Part shown: positions 1 through 6,180 of the stretch, in pieces
Numbering within the stretch: position 1 is the stretch's first letter
Layout: the number at the start of each line of letters is the position of its first letter
From: Pontiella sp.
GTDB taxonomy: Bacteria; Verrucomicrobiota; Kiritimatiellia; Kiritimatiellales; Pontiellaceae
NCBI GenBank assembly: GCA_029939385.1
Contig: JAOZSZ010000092.1
Location: 1-6,180 of the forward strand
Reading direction: 5' to 3'
DNA: 6,180 nucleotides
Translations under genes and position numbers: made by a program
Notes under the pieces: generated by a model
Told to the model about the DNA's origin: nothing
Database searches by the model: none
The model's input: only the letters and a program-made list of their open reading frames with translations

Positions 1-1322
1 AGGATGAGGATGTGCTTGATACGTGGTTTTCTTCGTGGCTTTGGCCCTTTAGTGTGTTGGGTTGGCCAGAAACAAATGAAGATCTAAATTTTTACTATCC
101 TTCCAAAACCTTGGTTACCGGAAATGAAATTATCTTTTTCTGGGTGGCACGAATGGTGATGTCGGGTCTTGAAATTATGGATGATATCCCGTTCGACACG
201 GTCTATATTCACGGTACGGTACGCGATGATCAGGGTCGAAAAATGTCTAAGAGCCTCGGAAACTCCATCGATCCTCTCGATATTATCGAGAAATATAGTT
301 CCGATGCGTTGCGCTTTTCATTGTTGATGATTACGGCAACGGGGCAGGACGTTTATATCTCCGATGAAAAGTTTGAGATTGGTCGTAACTTTGGAACGAA
401 GATCTGGAACGCCGCGCGTTTTATGGAAATGCATTCCGAGGGGTTTGATGTGCAGGATCTGGCCTTCGATAAGGCCCGCCTTAGTCCAGACGATCAGCAC
501 CTGTTGGCTAAGCTTAATGAAGCGATTGCCGCGACGAATGATAATTTGGGTCGCTATCGCTTTAATGATGCCACCTTGGTGATTTATGATTTTTTCTGGC
601 ATAGCTATTGTGATTGGTACATTGAATATGCCAAACCGATTCTCTTTAAGGGGTCGCCGGAGCAGAAGAAACATACCCTACAGGTGATGCACCTTGCATT
701 TTCTACGGCGTTGCGCCTGCTTCATCCGTTTATGCCATTTCTCACGGAGGAGCTTTGGCATGGCATGGGCTATAACCATTCGGACGAAACGATCATGCTC
801 GCAGCGTGGCCAGAAAAATCGGTCGTGTCGGGTATTGCTTCAAGCATTGTTAAGTATGTGGATGGCAAACACGATCTGGTTCGGGTTGGGCGTATCTTGC
901 GCGCAGAATATAATTTGGCCAACAAACAGACCGCAGTGTTTTTTGTGCGGCCGGCTAATGATACCTATGCCCAGCAGATCTCGGACGATCAGCTTTCAAT
1001 TATGTCGGCCTTAAAAGCGGAATCTATTGAGGTGGATATTAATTATGCTCCTGAAGGCGCGATGCCCAGCGGCATGAGTGCGCTAGGCACGGTTTATATG
1101 TCGATCGAAGGGCTGGTTGATGTGGATGCCGAAATTATGAAATTAGCCACTGAGTTGGATGAAGTGATGGGGTATCTAGAGAACGTTAAGAAAAAACTTT
1201 CGAATGAAAACTTCACGAGCCGCGCTCCGCGAGAGGTGGTTGCTACTCAGGAAAAACAGCAGGAAGAGTTGATCGAGAAAAGTGAAAAAATTAAGAAAAT
1301 GATCGATATGCTCAATCGCTAA
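1..1322 (+). CDS. valS: Valyl-tRNA synthetase, C-terminal half (5' end outside window)
   Basis: Cytoplasmic class I aminoacyl-tRNA synthetase that charges tRNA-Val with valine. The frame is open from the window edge (first full codon at base 3), so the start codon, HIGH motif and most of the editing domain lie upstream. About 439 codons are visible, roughly half of a usual 850-950 residue ValRS. The N-terminal visible part carries the ValRS-typical stretch VLDTWFSSWLWPFS. The KMSKS ATP-binding loop is intact at bases 240-254 within GRKMSKSLGNSIDP. A helical anticodon-binding domain follows at about bases 490-820, with many Trp/Tyr residues. The last 65 or so residues are charged and helical and contain LSNENFTSRAPREVV, the C-terminal coiled-coil tRNA-binding arm that separates ValRS from IleRS and LeuRS. 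The gene ends with TAA at 1320-1322, 10 bases before lipA. No frameshift or missing motif is seen. Confidence 0.96.
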   Translation, partial: DEDVLDTWFSSWLWPFSVLGWPETNEDLNFYYPSKTLVTGNEIIFFWVARMVMSGLEIMDDIPFDTVYIHGTVRDDQGRKMSKSLGNSIDPLDIIEKYSSDALRFSLLMITATGQDVYISDEKFEIGRNFGTKIWNAARFMEMHSEGFDVQDLAFDKARLSPDDQHLLAKLNEAIAATNDNLGRYRFNDATLVIYDFFWHSYCDWYIEYAKPILFKGSPEQKKHTLQVMHLAFSTALRLLHPFMPFLTEELWHGMGYNHSDETIMLAAWPEKSVVSGIASSIVKYVDGKHDLVRVGRILRAEYNLANKQTAVFFVRPANDTYAQQISDDQLSIMSALKAESIEVDINYAPEGAMPSGMSALGTVYMSIEGLVDVDAEIMKLATELDEVMGYLENVKKKLSNENFTSRAPREVVATQEKQQEELIEKSEKIKKMIDMLNR

Positions 1323-1332
1323 GAGAATCCAT

Positions 1333-2211
1333 ATGAATTCGGTAAAGCACCCCAAACAATCCACTCGTCTTCCGGAATGGTTGCGTCGTCCCATTCAAAC
1401 CGATGCGGCGTATGCCGAGGTGCAAAAGCAACTTAAAGAAAGTGGATTAAATACCGTTTGTGAAGATGCAAAGTGCCCGAATCGTCATGAGTGTTGGAAC
1501 CACGGTACGGCAACGTTCATGATTTTAGGGACTATTTGTACGCGGGCCTGCCGGTTTTGTAATGTGGAGACAGGCAAGCCTGGCGCGGTGGATCTGAGCG
1601 AACCCCAGCGCTTGGCCGAAGCGGTTGAAAAGATGAACCTTCAGCATGTGGTGGTCACTAGCGTGACGCGGGATGACCTTCCCGACGGGGGGGCAGAAAT
1701 CTTTGCCCGAACCATCAAAGCCGTGAAACAACAGGTGCCCGGTGTAAAGATCGAGGTGCTGACGCCTGACTATGAAAAGGCGCTTCTTTATAGGGTGCTC
1801 GATGCGGGGCCTGATGTGTTTAACCATAACATTGAAACGGTAGAACGATTGCAGTTGCCGATTCGAAAGACGGCAACCTATGCACGATCTATGGAAGTTT
1901 TGCGCAATGCTTCTGAATATGGTGATGGATCCATTAAAGTAAAATCTGGAATTATGCTGGGGTTAGGCGAATCCAATGAAGAAATTCTCCAGACCCTAAA
2001 CGATCTTTATTCCAATGGGGTTCGGCTTTTGACGATCGGTCAGTATATGGCTCCAACTCGGGATCATGTGCACACCAAGCGTTTTGTGACCCCTAAGGAA
2101 TTTAAGGAGTTTGGAGCGGCCGCCTATGCCTTGGGATTTGAGGCGGTTGCATCTGATCCCTTAGTTCGCTCCTCTTATCGTGCAGATAAAATGATTAAGG
2201 TTGATCGCTAA
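1333..2211 (+). CDS. lipA: Lipoyl synthase (radical SAM)
   Basis: Inserts two sulfur atoms into protein-bound octanoyl groups to make the lipoyl cofactor of 2-oxoacid dehydrogenases and the glycine cleavage H protein. The 292 residues are a normal bacterial LipA length. Three signatures are complete. The auxiliary-cluster motif C-x4-C-x5-C has Cys43, Cys48 and Cys54 in CEDAKCPNRHEC. The radical SAM motif C-x3-C-x2-C has Cys69, Cys73 and Cys76 in CTRACRFC. The C-terminal RSSY motif is at 279-282; its serine is known to ligate the auxiliary cluster in this family. The N-terminal RLPEWLRRPI is also typical. The ATG at 1333 is preceded by a weak AAGAGA ribosome-binding site overlapping the valS stop, and translational coupling to valS is likely. 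No octanoyltransferase gene (lipB or lipM) is visible in the window. The nfu-type gene two positions downstream probably serves the same pathway. Confidence 0.97.
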   Translation: MNSVKHPKQSTRLPEWLRRPIQTDAAYAEVQKQLKESGLNTVCEDAKCPNRHECWNHGTATFMILGTICTRACRFCNVETGKPGAVDLSEPQRLAEAVEKMNLQHVVVTSVTRDDLPDGGAEIFARTIKAVKQQVPGVKIEVLTPDYEKALLYRVLDAGPDVFNHNIETVERLQLPIRKTATYARSMEVLRNASEYGDGSIKVKSGIMLGLGESNEEILQTLNDLYSNGVRLLTIGQYMAPTRDHVHTKRFVTPKEFKEFGAAAYALGFEAVASDPLVRSSYRADKMIKVDR

Positions 2212-2212
2212 A

Positions 2213-2219
2213 GGTGGAG
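2213..2219 (+). promoter_or_regulatory. Ribosome binding site setting the start of the COG2426-type gene
   Basis: GGTGGAG begins two bases after the lipA stop codon and lies five bases before the ATG at 2225. It supports that ATG over an in-frame TTG at 2201, which would sit upstream of this site and inside lipA. Confidence 0.7.
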
Positions 2220-2224
2220 ACTCG

Positions 2225-2875
2225 ATGAATAAAACCCTGAATGTTTCGATTATTTTGTTAAGCATTTTTTTCTTTCTCGCGGGAGGGGTTTGCGCAGAAG
2301 AGGCGGAACATGAGATGCATCGGGGCGAGAAAATTGCGCGGTGGATGGAGGATAAAGGATTGAACCGTACGGCTTCGGTGGCAGCCATTTCGACGCTTCC
2401 TATCGTTGAGTTGCGCGGTGCTATTCCGGTTGGAATTGTGGCTTTTGAGATGCCATGGTGGCAGGTTTATTTGATTGCTGTTGCGGGAAATATGCTCCCT
2501 ATTCCGTTCATTCTGCTGCTGCTTGGCCCTGCGTCAAAATTCTTAATGCGCTTCTCCGTCGGGGAAAAATTCTTTAATTGGTTATTTTCTCGCACCCGAA
2601 AAAAAGGGGCGAAAATTGAGAAGTATGAGGCCCTTGGCTTGACTCTTTTTGTGGCGATTCCGCTTCCGGTTACGGGAGGGTGGACTGGGGCAATGGTTGC
2701 TTTTTTGATGGGGATTTCATTTGGAAAATCCATGCTTTATATTTTGATGGGTGTCATGATTGCCGGCGCAATTATGACCATTCTTGCGTTGCTTGGATGG
2801 ATTGGGGCCGTGATTGCGGGTGTTGTATTGCTTGCTTTGGCGGCAAGTACGGTTTTAAAAAGCTTTAAAAAATAA
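2225..2875 (+). CDS. COG2426/PF06695 'small multi-drug export' family membrane protein
   Basis: Predicted inner-membrane protein of 216 residues. The family name implies drug export, but the true substrate is not established, so function is left open. Residues 8-22 are a hydrophobic signal-like segment ending in GVCA-EE, a plausible signal peptidase I site near residue 24. A charged linker with an amphipathic look follows at 25-45. The family core then appears in order: PIVELRGAIPVGI (59-71), a hydrophobic stretch with GNMLPIPFILLLLGP (88-102), a basic loop RTRKKGAK (123-130), YEALGLTLFVAIPLPVTGGW (134-153), and two glycine-rich helices at about 170-192 and 194-210. Proline- and glycine-broken hydrophobic segments suggest re-entrant loops. 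The family has been proposed to be a distant relative of DedA/VTT lipid-scramblase-like proteins (recalled, not checked). It lies 13 bases after lipA and 12 before nfu, so it is co-transcribed with iron-sulfur and lipoate genes. The signal peptide extension makes it longer than many family members. Confidence 0.85.
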   Translation: MNKTLNVSIILLSIFFFLAGGVCAEEAEHEMHRGEKIARWMEDKGLNRTASVAAISTLPIVELRGAIPVGIVAFEMPWWQVYLIAVAGNMLPIPFILLLLGPASKFLMRFSVGEKFFNWLFSRTRKKGAKIEKYEALGLTLFVAIPLPVTGGWTGAMVAFLMGISFGKSMLYILMGVMIAGAIMTILALLGWIGAVIAGVVLLALAASTVLKSFKK

Positions 2876-2887
2876 GGGAGAATAAAA

Positions 2888-3136
2888 ATGACAGATCAGG
2901 AAGTTTTGGATGCAGTTAATGTGGTGATGGCGGAAGAAATTATTCCAGCATTGGCATCGCATGGCGGTGGCGCAACGGTGACCAAGGTTGAACAAGGGGT
3001 GGTTTTTGTTGAACTTGAAGGGGGTTGCAAAGGTTGTCCTGGAGCGCGTATGACGATGAAGAATGGAATTGAAACACTTTTAAAAGAACAGGTTTCCGGT
3101 GTGAAGGAAGTGGTGGACGATACGGATCATATGTAG
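2888..3136 (+). CDS. Stand-alone Nfu-type iron-sulfur cluster protein (NifU C-terminal domain)
   Basis: Small cytoplasmic Fe-S scaffold or carrier of 82 residues, consisting only of the NifU C-terminal (Nfu) domain without the A-type domain found in NfuA. The CxxC pair is Cys47 and Cys50 in GGCKGCPGARMTMKNGIE, the family signature; two subunits normally hold one [4Fe-4S] cluster between them. The N-terminal part has IIPALASHGGGATVTKVEQG, where most family members read DGGD; here the first and last acidic residues are His and Gly. The ATG at 2888 has a good GGGAG site at 2876-2880, starting directly after the upstream stop, so the start is secure. It is the last gene of the valS-lipA run and is followed by a strong terminator. 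By context its most likely client is LipA, whose auxiliary cluster is destroyed in each catalytic cycle. That client is inferred. General Fe-S delivery is the alternative. Confidence 0.93.
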   Translation: MTDQEVLDAVNVVMAEEIIPALASHGGGATVTKVEQGVVFVELEGGCKGCPGARMTMKNGIETLLKEQVSGVKEVVDDTDHM

Positions 3137-3165
3137 AAATATCGCTTCAACTTTAAAAAGATTTA

Positions 3166-3199
3166 AACGCACGGGTTATTTAATAACCGGTGCGTTTTT
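3166..3199 (+). terminator. Rho-independent terminator after the valS-lipA-nfu run
   Basis: Bases 3166-3180 and 3182-3196 form an inverted repeat of 15 pairs with a single G-G mismatch at 3173/3189. The apex is AT-rich and would open to a loop of about five bases. A T-run (3195-3199) follows the 3' arm. It begins 29 bases after the nfu stop codon and separates this operon from the kinase gene. Confidence 0.88.
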
Positions 3200-3308
3200 A
3201 GTTTATACTTGCCCGTGAAAACAATTGAATCCTTGTAGGTGATTTGCGAATATCTTTCGTTATGGGGTAGCTTCTAAAGCATGAGGCGAATTCAGGGGTG
3301 CCCTATGT

Positions 3309-3313
3309 GGAGA
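3309..3313 (+). promoter_or_regulatory. Ribosome binding site of the hybrid kinase gene
   Basis: GGAGA lies seven bases before the ATG at 3321 and favours it over the adjoining in-frame TTG at 3318, which would add only one residue. The ATG gives the usual receiver-domain beginning MKILIAEDN. Confidence 0.65.
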
Positions 3314-3320
3314 TCGTTTG

Positions 3321-5570
3321 ATGAAGATTTTAATTGCCGAGGATAATGCCTTTTCCCGAACGTTGCTCAAAAAAACCCTGATGAAGGCGGGTTATGATGT
3401 AATTGCGGTGAAAGACGGCGAAACTGCATGGAATGTTCTTCAGCAGGAAGATCCCCCCAAGCTGGCGCTGATCGATTGGATGATGCCTGAAATAAGCGGG
3501 ATTGAGCTCTGTCGAAAAATTCGTGAAATTAATACGTCAGCTCCTCTTTATGTCATTCTTCTCACCGCTAAAACGGGAAAGAAAGATGTTCTTGAAGGGT
3601 TTGCGGCAGGTGCAGATGATTTTATCAAAAAGCCTTTTGATAGCGGTGAGTTGCTCGCACGAATTCAGGTAGGTCGTCGTTTGGTTGAACAGCATGCATT
3701 GCTCCACTGCCTGATCGATTCGATTCCTGATCCCATCTACTTTAAAGATAATCGAGGGCTTTATCTGGGTTGTAATAAAGCCTATGCCGAATTTGTTGGA
3801 AAAGATGCGGATGAAATTATTAATCGGGCGGGGAACGATGTTCTTCCTGCAGATCAGTCTCAATTCTCGCATATGGAAGATCTTCGTGTATTGGCCAATG
3901 GTAATTCGGTGGAAACAGAGGGGTGGGTTACGGGGGCAGATGGTTCAGAGGTCTATCATAATACCGTAAAGATACCCTATCTAGACTCCGATGCTGGATC
4001 AACAGGAATGATCGGGATTAGTCGTGATCTAACGAAGCGTATTCAAATAGAACAAGAAATGAAACGTTTGGCGGTGGTCGTTGAGCAGTCGACCGAGTCC
4101 ATCACGATTACAGATGTGAATGGTGCTATCCTTTATGTGAATGCAACATTTGAGGCGATCACAGGTTATGCCCAAGACGAGGTAATTGGAAAGGCTCCAG
4201 ATTTCTTTCGAAGTGAAAAACATGACGATGAGTTTTATCAAAAGCTAAAGACAACTATTTCTGCGGGAAGTAAGTGGGAAGGGCAGATTACTAGTTACAG
4301 AAAGGATGGAAGTTTGTTTGATGTGGAAGCCATTATCTATCCCATTCGCGATGTTTTTGGAAAAGTGGTGAACTATGTTTTAATGGGTCGGGATATTACC
4401 CAAGAAATGGCTATTGAAAAACAGATGCGTCAGACCCAGAAGATGAATGCTATTGGTGAATTGGCCGGTGGGGTTTCGCATGACTTTAACAATATTCTTA
4501 CGGCTATTCTTGGTTATGTGGCGCTTTGTATGAATTCGGTTGAAGAGGATGGTAAGGTATATGGCTATCTTAAGGAGATTGTTAAGGCGGGGGATCGGGC
4601 GAGTAAATTGGTTCGACAGATTCTCACTTTCAGCCGTCAGGAAGAACTGGATTTCCACTCCGTTTCCTTGCAATCGGTCATTACGGATTCCCTAAGTTTG
4701 GTTCAAACCACAATGAAGCCCAGCATTAAGCTGGAAGTTGATGTGGATGATCTATGTGGACCTATTTTGGGTGATACCACCCAGATCCAGCAAGTTATAG
4801 TCAATCTCTGTACAAATGCAGTACACGCATTGGGTGAAGATGAAGGGTTATTAAACGTTTCGCTCAAGTTGGTGGAATTACTTGGAAAGAAGCATGACGA
4901 ACAGGTCGTCGATTTAGCGCCCGGATTATATGCATGTATCACGATTAGCGATACCGGTTGTGGCATGTTGCCAGAAACGATGGAGCGGATATTCGAACCA
5001 TACTATACGACGAAAAAGAAAGGGGAAGGAACGGGATTTGGCCTCTCTATTGTACATGGTATTGTGCGAAAGCACCGAGGTTATATTACGGTAGAGAGCG
5101 AGCAAGGGAAGGGATCCTCCTTTATTCTGTATCTTCCATTGCTCATTGCGAGTGAAGAAGAAAAAAAACAAGCAATCAATTTTTCAACTCCAGAAGGATT
5201 TGGTCACATTCTATTTGTGGATGATGATGATGCTGTACTTGCGATGGGTCGGGAAATCCTTGAGTCATTTGGGTATTCTGTTTCGACGGCAACAAATGGG
5301 CAATCTGCCTTAGACCTGTTCCGGCAAAATCCAGAGGGATTTGATGCCCTTATTTCAGATTATAGTATGCCCAAAATGAATGGCTATGAATTGATTAGCG
5401 AATGCTTACGCTTACATTCCGGATTGCCCACTATTTTATGTAGTGGCTATATGGAAAAGATCACGGGCGAAGATCTTAATAAACTGGGTCATGTTGCATT
5501 TATTCCAAAACCGCTCGATTGGCGTGAGCTTAGTCGAATTATTCAGCAAGAAATTAATAAGAAGATCTAA
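3321..5570 (+). CDS. Soluble hybrid sensor histidine kinase, REC-PAS-PAS-HisKA-HATPase-REC
   Basis: Two-component phosphorelay kinase of 749 residues with no membrane segment or signal peptide, so it should act in the cytoplasm. An N-terminal receiver (about 1-120) has acidic Glu7/Asp8, phospho-acceptor Asp52 in IDWMMPE, Thr82 and Lys104. Two PAS domains follow, at about 126-245 and 248-368, each closing with a PAC-like strand (MIGISRDLTKR and VLMGRDITQE). HisKA has phospho-acceptor His387 in GGVSHDFNNILTAILGY. The ATPase domain shows an N box (VIVNLCTNAVHAL, Asn495/Asn499), G1 box DTGCGM (544-549), F box (IFEPYYTT) and G2 box GEGTGFGLS (568-576). The C-terminal receiver (about 628-745) has Asp634/Asp635, phospho-acceptor Asp680, Ser708 and Lys730. 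Every catalytic residue is present, so an active kinase is expected. There is no Hpt or DNA-binding domain, so the output must pass through a separate protein. No PAS ligand can be named; no obvious heme- or flavin-binding signature is seen. pilT begins 62 bases downstream. Confidence 0.95.
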   Translation: MKILIAEDNAFSRTLLKKTLMKAGYDVIAVKDGETAWNVLQQEDPPKLALIDWMMPEISGIELCRKIREINTSAPLYVILLTAKTGKKDVLEGFAAGADDFIKKPFDSGELLARIQVGRRLVEQHALLHCLIDSIPDPIYFKDNRGLYLGCNKAYAEFVGKDADEIINRAGNDVLPADQSQFSHMEDLRVLANGNSVETEGWVTGADGSEVYHNTVKIPYLDSDAGSTGMIGISRDLTKRIQIEQEMKRLAVVVEQSTESITITDVNGAILYVNATFEAITGYAQDEVIGKAPDFFRSEKHDDEFYQKLKTTISAGSKWEGQITSYRKDGSLFDVEAIIYPIRDVFGKVVNYVLMGRDITQEMAIEKQMRQTQKMNAIGELAGGVSHDFNNILTAILGYVALCMNSVEEDGKVYGYLKEIVKAGDRASKLVRQILTFSRQEELDFHSVSLQSVITDSLSLVQTTMKPSIKLEVDVDDLCGPILGDTTQIQQVIVNLCTNAVHALGEDEGLLNVSLKLVELLGKKHDEQVVDLAPGLYACITISDTGCGMLPETMERIFEPYYTTKKKGEGTGFGLSIVHGIVRKHRGYITVESEQGKGSSFILYLPLLIASEEEKKQAINFSTPEGFGHILFVDDDDAVLAMGREILESFGYSVSTATNGQSALDLFRQNPEGFDALISDYSMPKMNGYELISECLRLHSGLPTILCSGYMEKITGEDLNKLGHVAFIPKPLDWRELSRIIQQEINKKI

Positions 5571-5582
5571 CAAAAACCTTAA

Positions 5583-5598
5583 TGGCATAATAGTTGCT
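5583..5598 (+). promoter_or_regulatory. Sigma-54 (-24/-12) promoter candidate for pilT
   Basis: TGGCATAATAGTTGCT fits the sigma-54 consensus TGGCACG-N4-TTGCW. The invariant GG (5584-5585) and GC (5596-5597) are present with exactly ten bases between them, and only two consensus positions differ (C to T and G to A). Transcription would begin near 5609, leaving a short leader of about 24 bases before the pilT ATG. It lies in the only non-coding gap before pilT, 13 bases after the kinase stop. Dependence on sigma-54 would require an NtrC-type activator, which is not encoded in the window. Confidence 0.65.
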
Positions 5599-5623
5599 TT
5601 GTTTCTTCATATTATTTGTTCAC

Positions 5624-5628
5624 GGGGG
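5624..5628 (+). promoter_or_regulatory. Weak, G-only ribosome binding site of pilT
   Basis: GGGGG sits four bases before the pilT ATG at 5633. It pairs poorly with the anti-Shine-Dalgarno sequence and is close to the start, unlike the GGAG-type sites of the other genes. It is the only candidate there, so translation may be modest. Confidence 0.4.
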
Positions 5629-5632
5629 CTAT

Positions 5633-6180
5633 ATGAAAAAAATCGATCAATATCTTGAGGATATGCTGGAGCAAGGAGCCAGTGATATTCATTTGTCCAC
5701 AAATCATCAGCTCTGCTTTCGCGTGGACGGTGAAATGCAATTTCAACGAGGCACAGAAAAGTTTTCCAAAGAAGAGTTAAGGGATCTTCTTTATGAAATA
5801 ACTCCGGAACGAAATAAAACGCAATTTGAAGAAGAATGGGATACTGATTTTGCTTATGAACTTCCAGGAACGGCGCGCTTTCGGGTTAATATCTTTATCG
5901 ATCATGAAGGCATTGGTTGTGTTATGCGCCAGATCCCATCGAATATTCCCACCTTTGAAGAGCTTAATATTCCCGAAGGAATTCGTTCTTTCTGTTTTCT
6001 AAATAAGGGATTAGTGATTGTCACCGGGCCAACGGGTAGCGGAAAATCAACAACACTTGCGGCTATGATTGATCTCATTAATCGGACCCGTCGCCAGCAC
6101 CTCATCACCATTGAAGATCCTGTTGAGTTTAAGCATCGTTCTTTGGGTTGTCTTGTAAATCAGCGTGAAGTGCATGTTCA
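5633..6180 (+). CDS. pilT: Type IV pilus retraction ATPase PilT, N-terminal part (3' end outside window)
   Basis: Hexameric cytoplasmic ATPase at the base of the type IV pilus that drives pilus retraction for twitching motility, adhesion and DNA uptake. The first 182 codons are visible; a full PilT is about 340-370 residues. The N-terminal PAS-like domain has the family marker [10 protein letters not shown] (13-22), then RVDGEM (30-35), [16 protein letters not shown] (71-86) and [10 protein letters not shown] (105-114). The Walker A motif is GPTGSGKST (132-140), followed by the Asp box TIEDPVEF (159-166) and VNQREVH (175-181), which are close to PilT of known pili. Walker B, the His box and the AIRNLIRE motif would lie beyond the window. 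PilT is preferred over PilU because of the [16 protein letters not shown] and CLVNQREVH wording, but PilU or another PilT paralogue cannot be fully excluded. An in-frame TAG at 5591-5593 bounds the start, and the ATG at 5633 gives the usual N-terminus. The assembly ATPase pilB and the pilin genes are not in view. Confidence 0.94.
   Translation, partial: MKKIDQYLEDMLEQGASDIHLSTNHQLCFRVDGEMQFQRGTEKFSKEELRDLLYEITPERNKTQFEEEWDTDFAYELPGTARFRVNIFIDHEGIGCVMRQIPSNIPTFEELNIPEGIRSFCFLNKGLVIVTGPTGSGKSTTLAAMIDLINRTRRQHLITIEDPVEFKHRSLGCLVNQREVHV

Noticed and set aside
2201..2224. TTG start that would extend the COG2426-type protein by eight residues and overlap lipA
   Set aside because: It places the start upstream of the good GGTGGAG site at 2213-2219 and puts charged, non-hydrophobic residues before the signal peptide. 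The ATG at 2225 has proper spacing.
2276..2296. Lipoprotein signal (lipobox) around the cysteine of GGVCAEE in the COG2426-type protein
   Set aside because: The residues before the cysteine (Gly-Gly-Val) do not fit a lipobox; ordinary cleavage after VCA is more plausible.
3200..3308. Possible sigma-70 boxes for the kinase gene: TATACT at 3204-3209, and TTGAAT at 3225-3230 with GAATAT at 3248-3253
   Set aside because: TATACT has no acceptable -35 box at the right distance, since that position falls inside the terminator. The TTGAAT/GAATAT pair has a poor -10 match. A promoter is likely in this stretch, but none can be called.
3200..3320. Riboswitch or small RNA in the kinase leader, including a c-di-GMP type
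   Set aside because: No recognised aptamer core or extended pairing was found; only two four-base stems are visible.
3537..3872. Antisense open frames inside the kinase, valS and lipA genes
   Set aside because: They lie opposite strongly supported coding sequence and their translations show no recognisable domain.
5571..5632. Terminator between the kinase gene and pilT
   Set aside because: No stem followed by a T-run is present, so read-through from the kinase gene into pilT remains possible alongside the sigma-54 candidate.

Overview
The window reads as chromosomal housekeeping and signalling DNA from a Gram-negative-type bacterium. Every gene is on the + strand. The organism cannot be named from sequence alone. 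A PilT-type pilus retraction ATPase, a probable sigma-54 promoter and a soluble hybrid histidine kinase of the HDFNN type fit groups such as Desulfobacterota or PVC-type bacteria (Kiritimatiellota, Lentisphaerota). That placement is inference. Composition is moderate in GC, and no gene looks foreign by eye.

Block 1 (1-3199) is a tight four-gene run: the 3' half of valS (valyl-tRNA synthetase), lipA (lipoyl synthase), a COG2426/PF06695-type membrane protein with a signal peptide, and a small stand-alone Nfu (NifU C-terminal domain) protein. The gaps are only 10, 13 and 12 bases, so it is very probably one transcript. It ends at a strong hairpin plus T-run terminator at 3166-3199. LipA consumes its auxiliary [4Fe-4S] cluster as the sulfur donor, and Nfu proteins are known to rebuild that cluster. 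The lipA-nfu pairing is therefore the most meaningful functional link here.

Block 2 (3200-5570) is a leader of about 120 bases with no convincing promoter boxes, then one 749-residue cytoplasmic hybrid sensor kinase with the order REC-PAS-PAS-HisKA-HATPase-REC. All catalytic residues are present. It has no membrane segment, Hpt domain or DNA-binding domain.

Block 3 (5571-6180) is a 62-base spacer holding a well-spaced sigma-54 (-24/-12) promoter candidate. It is followed by the first 182 codons of pilT, which runs off the window end.

No mobile element, CRISPR array, tRNA, rRNA or clearly new system was found. The points worth following are the sigma-54 site at pilT, the lipA-nfu operon with a membrane protein between them, and the possible link between the hybrid kinase and pilus retraction.
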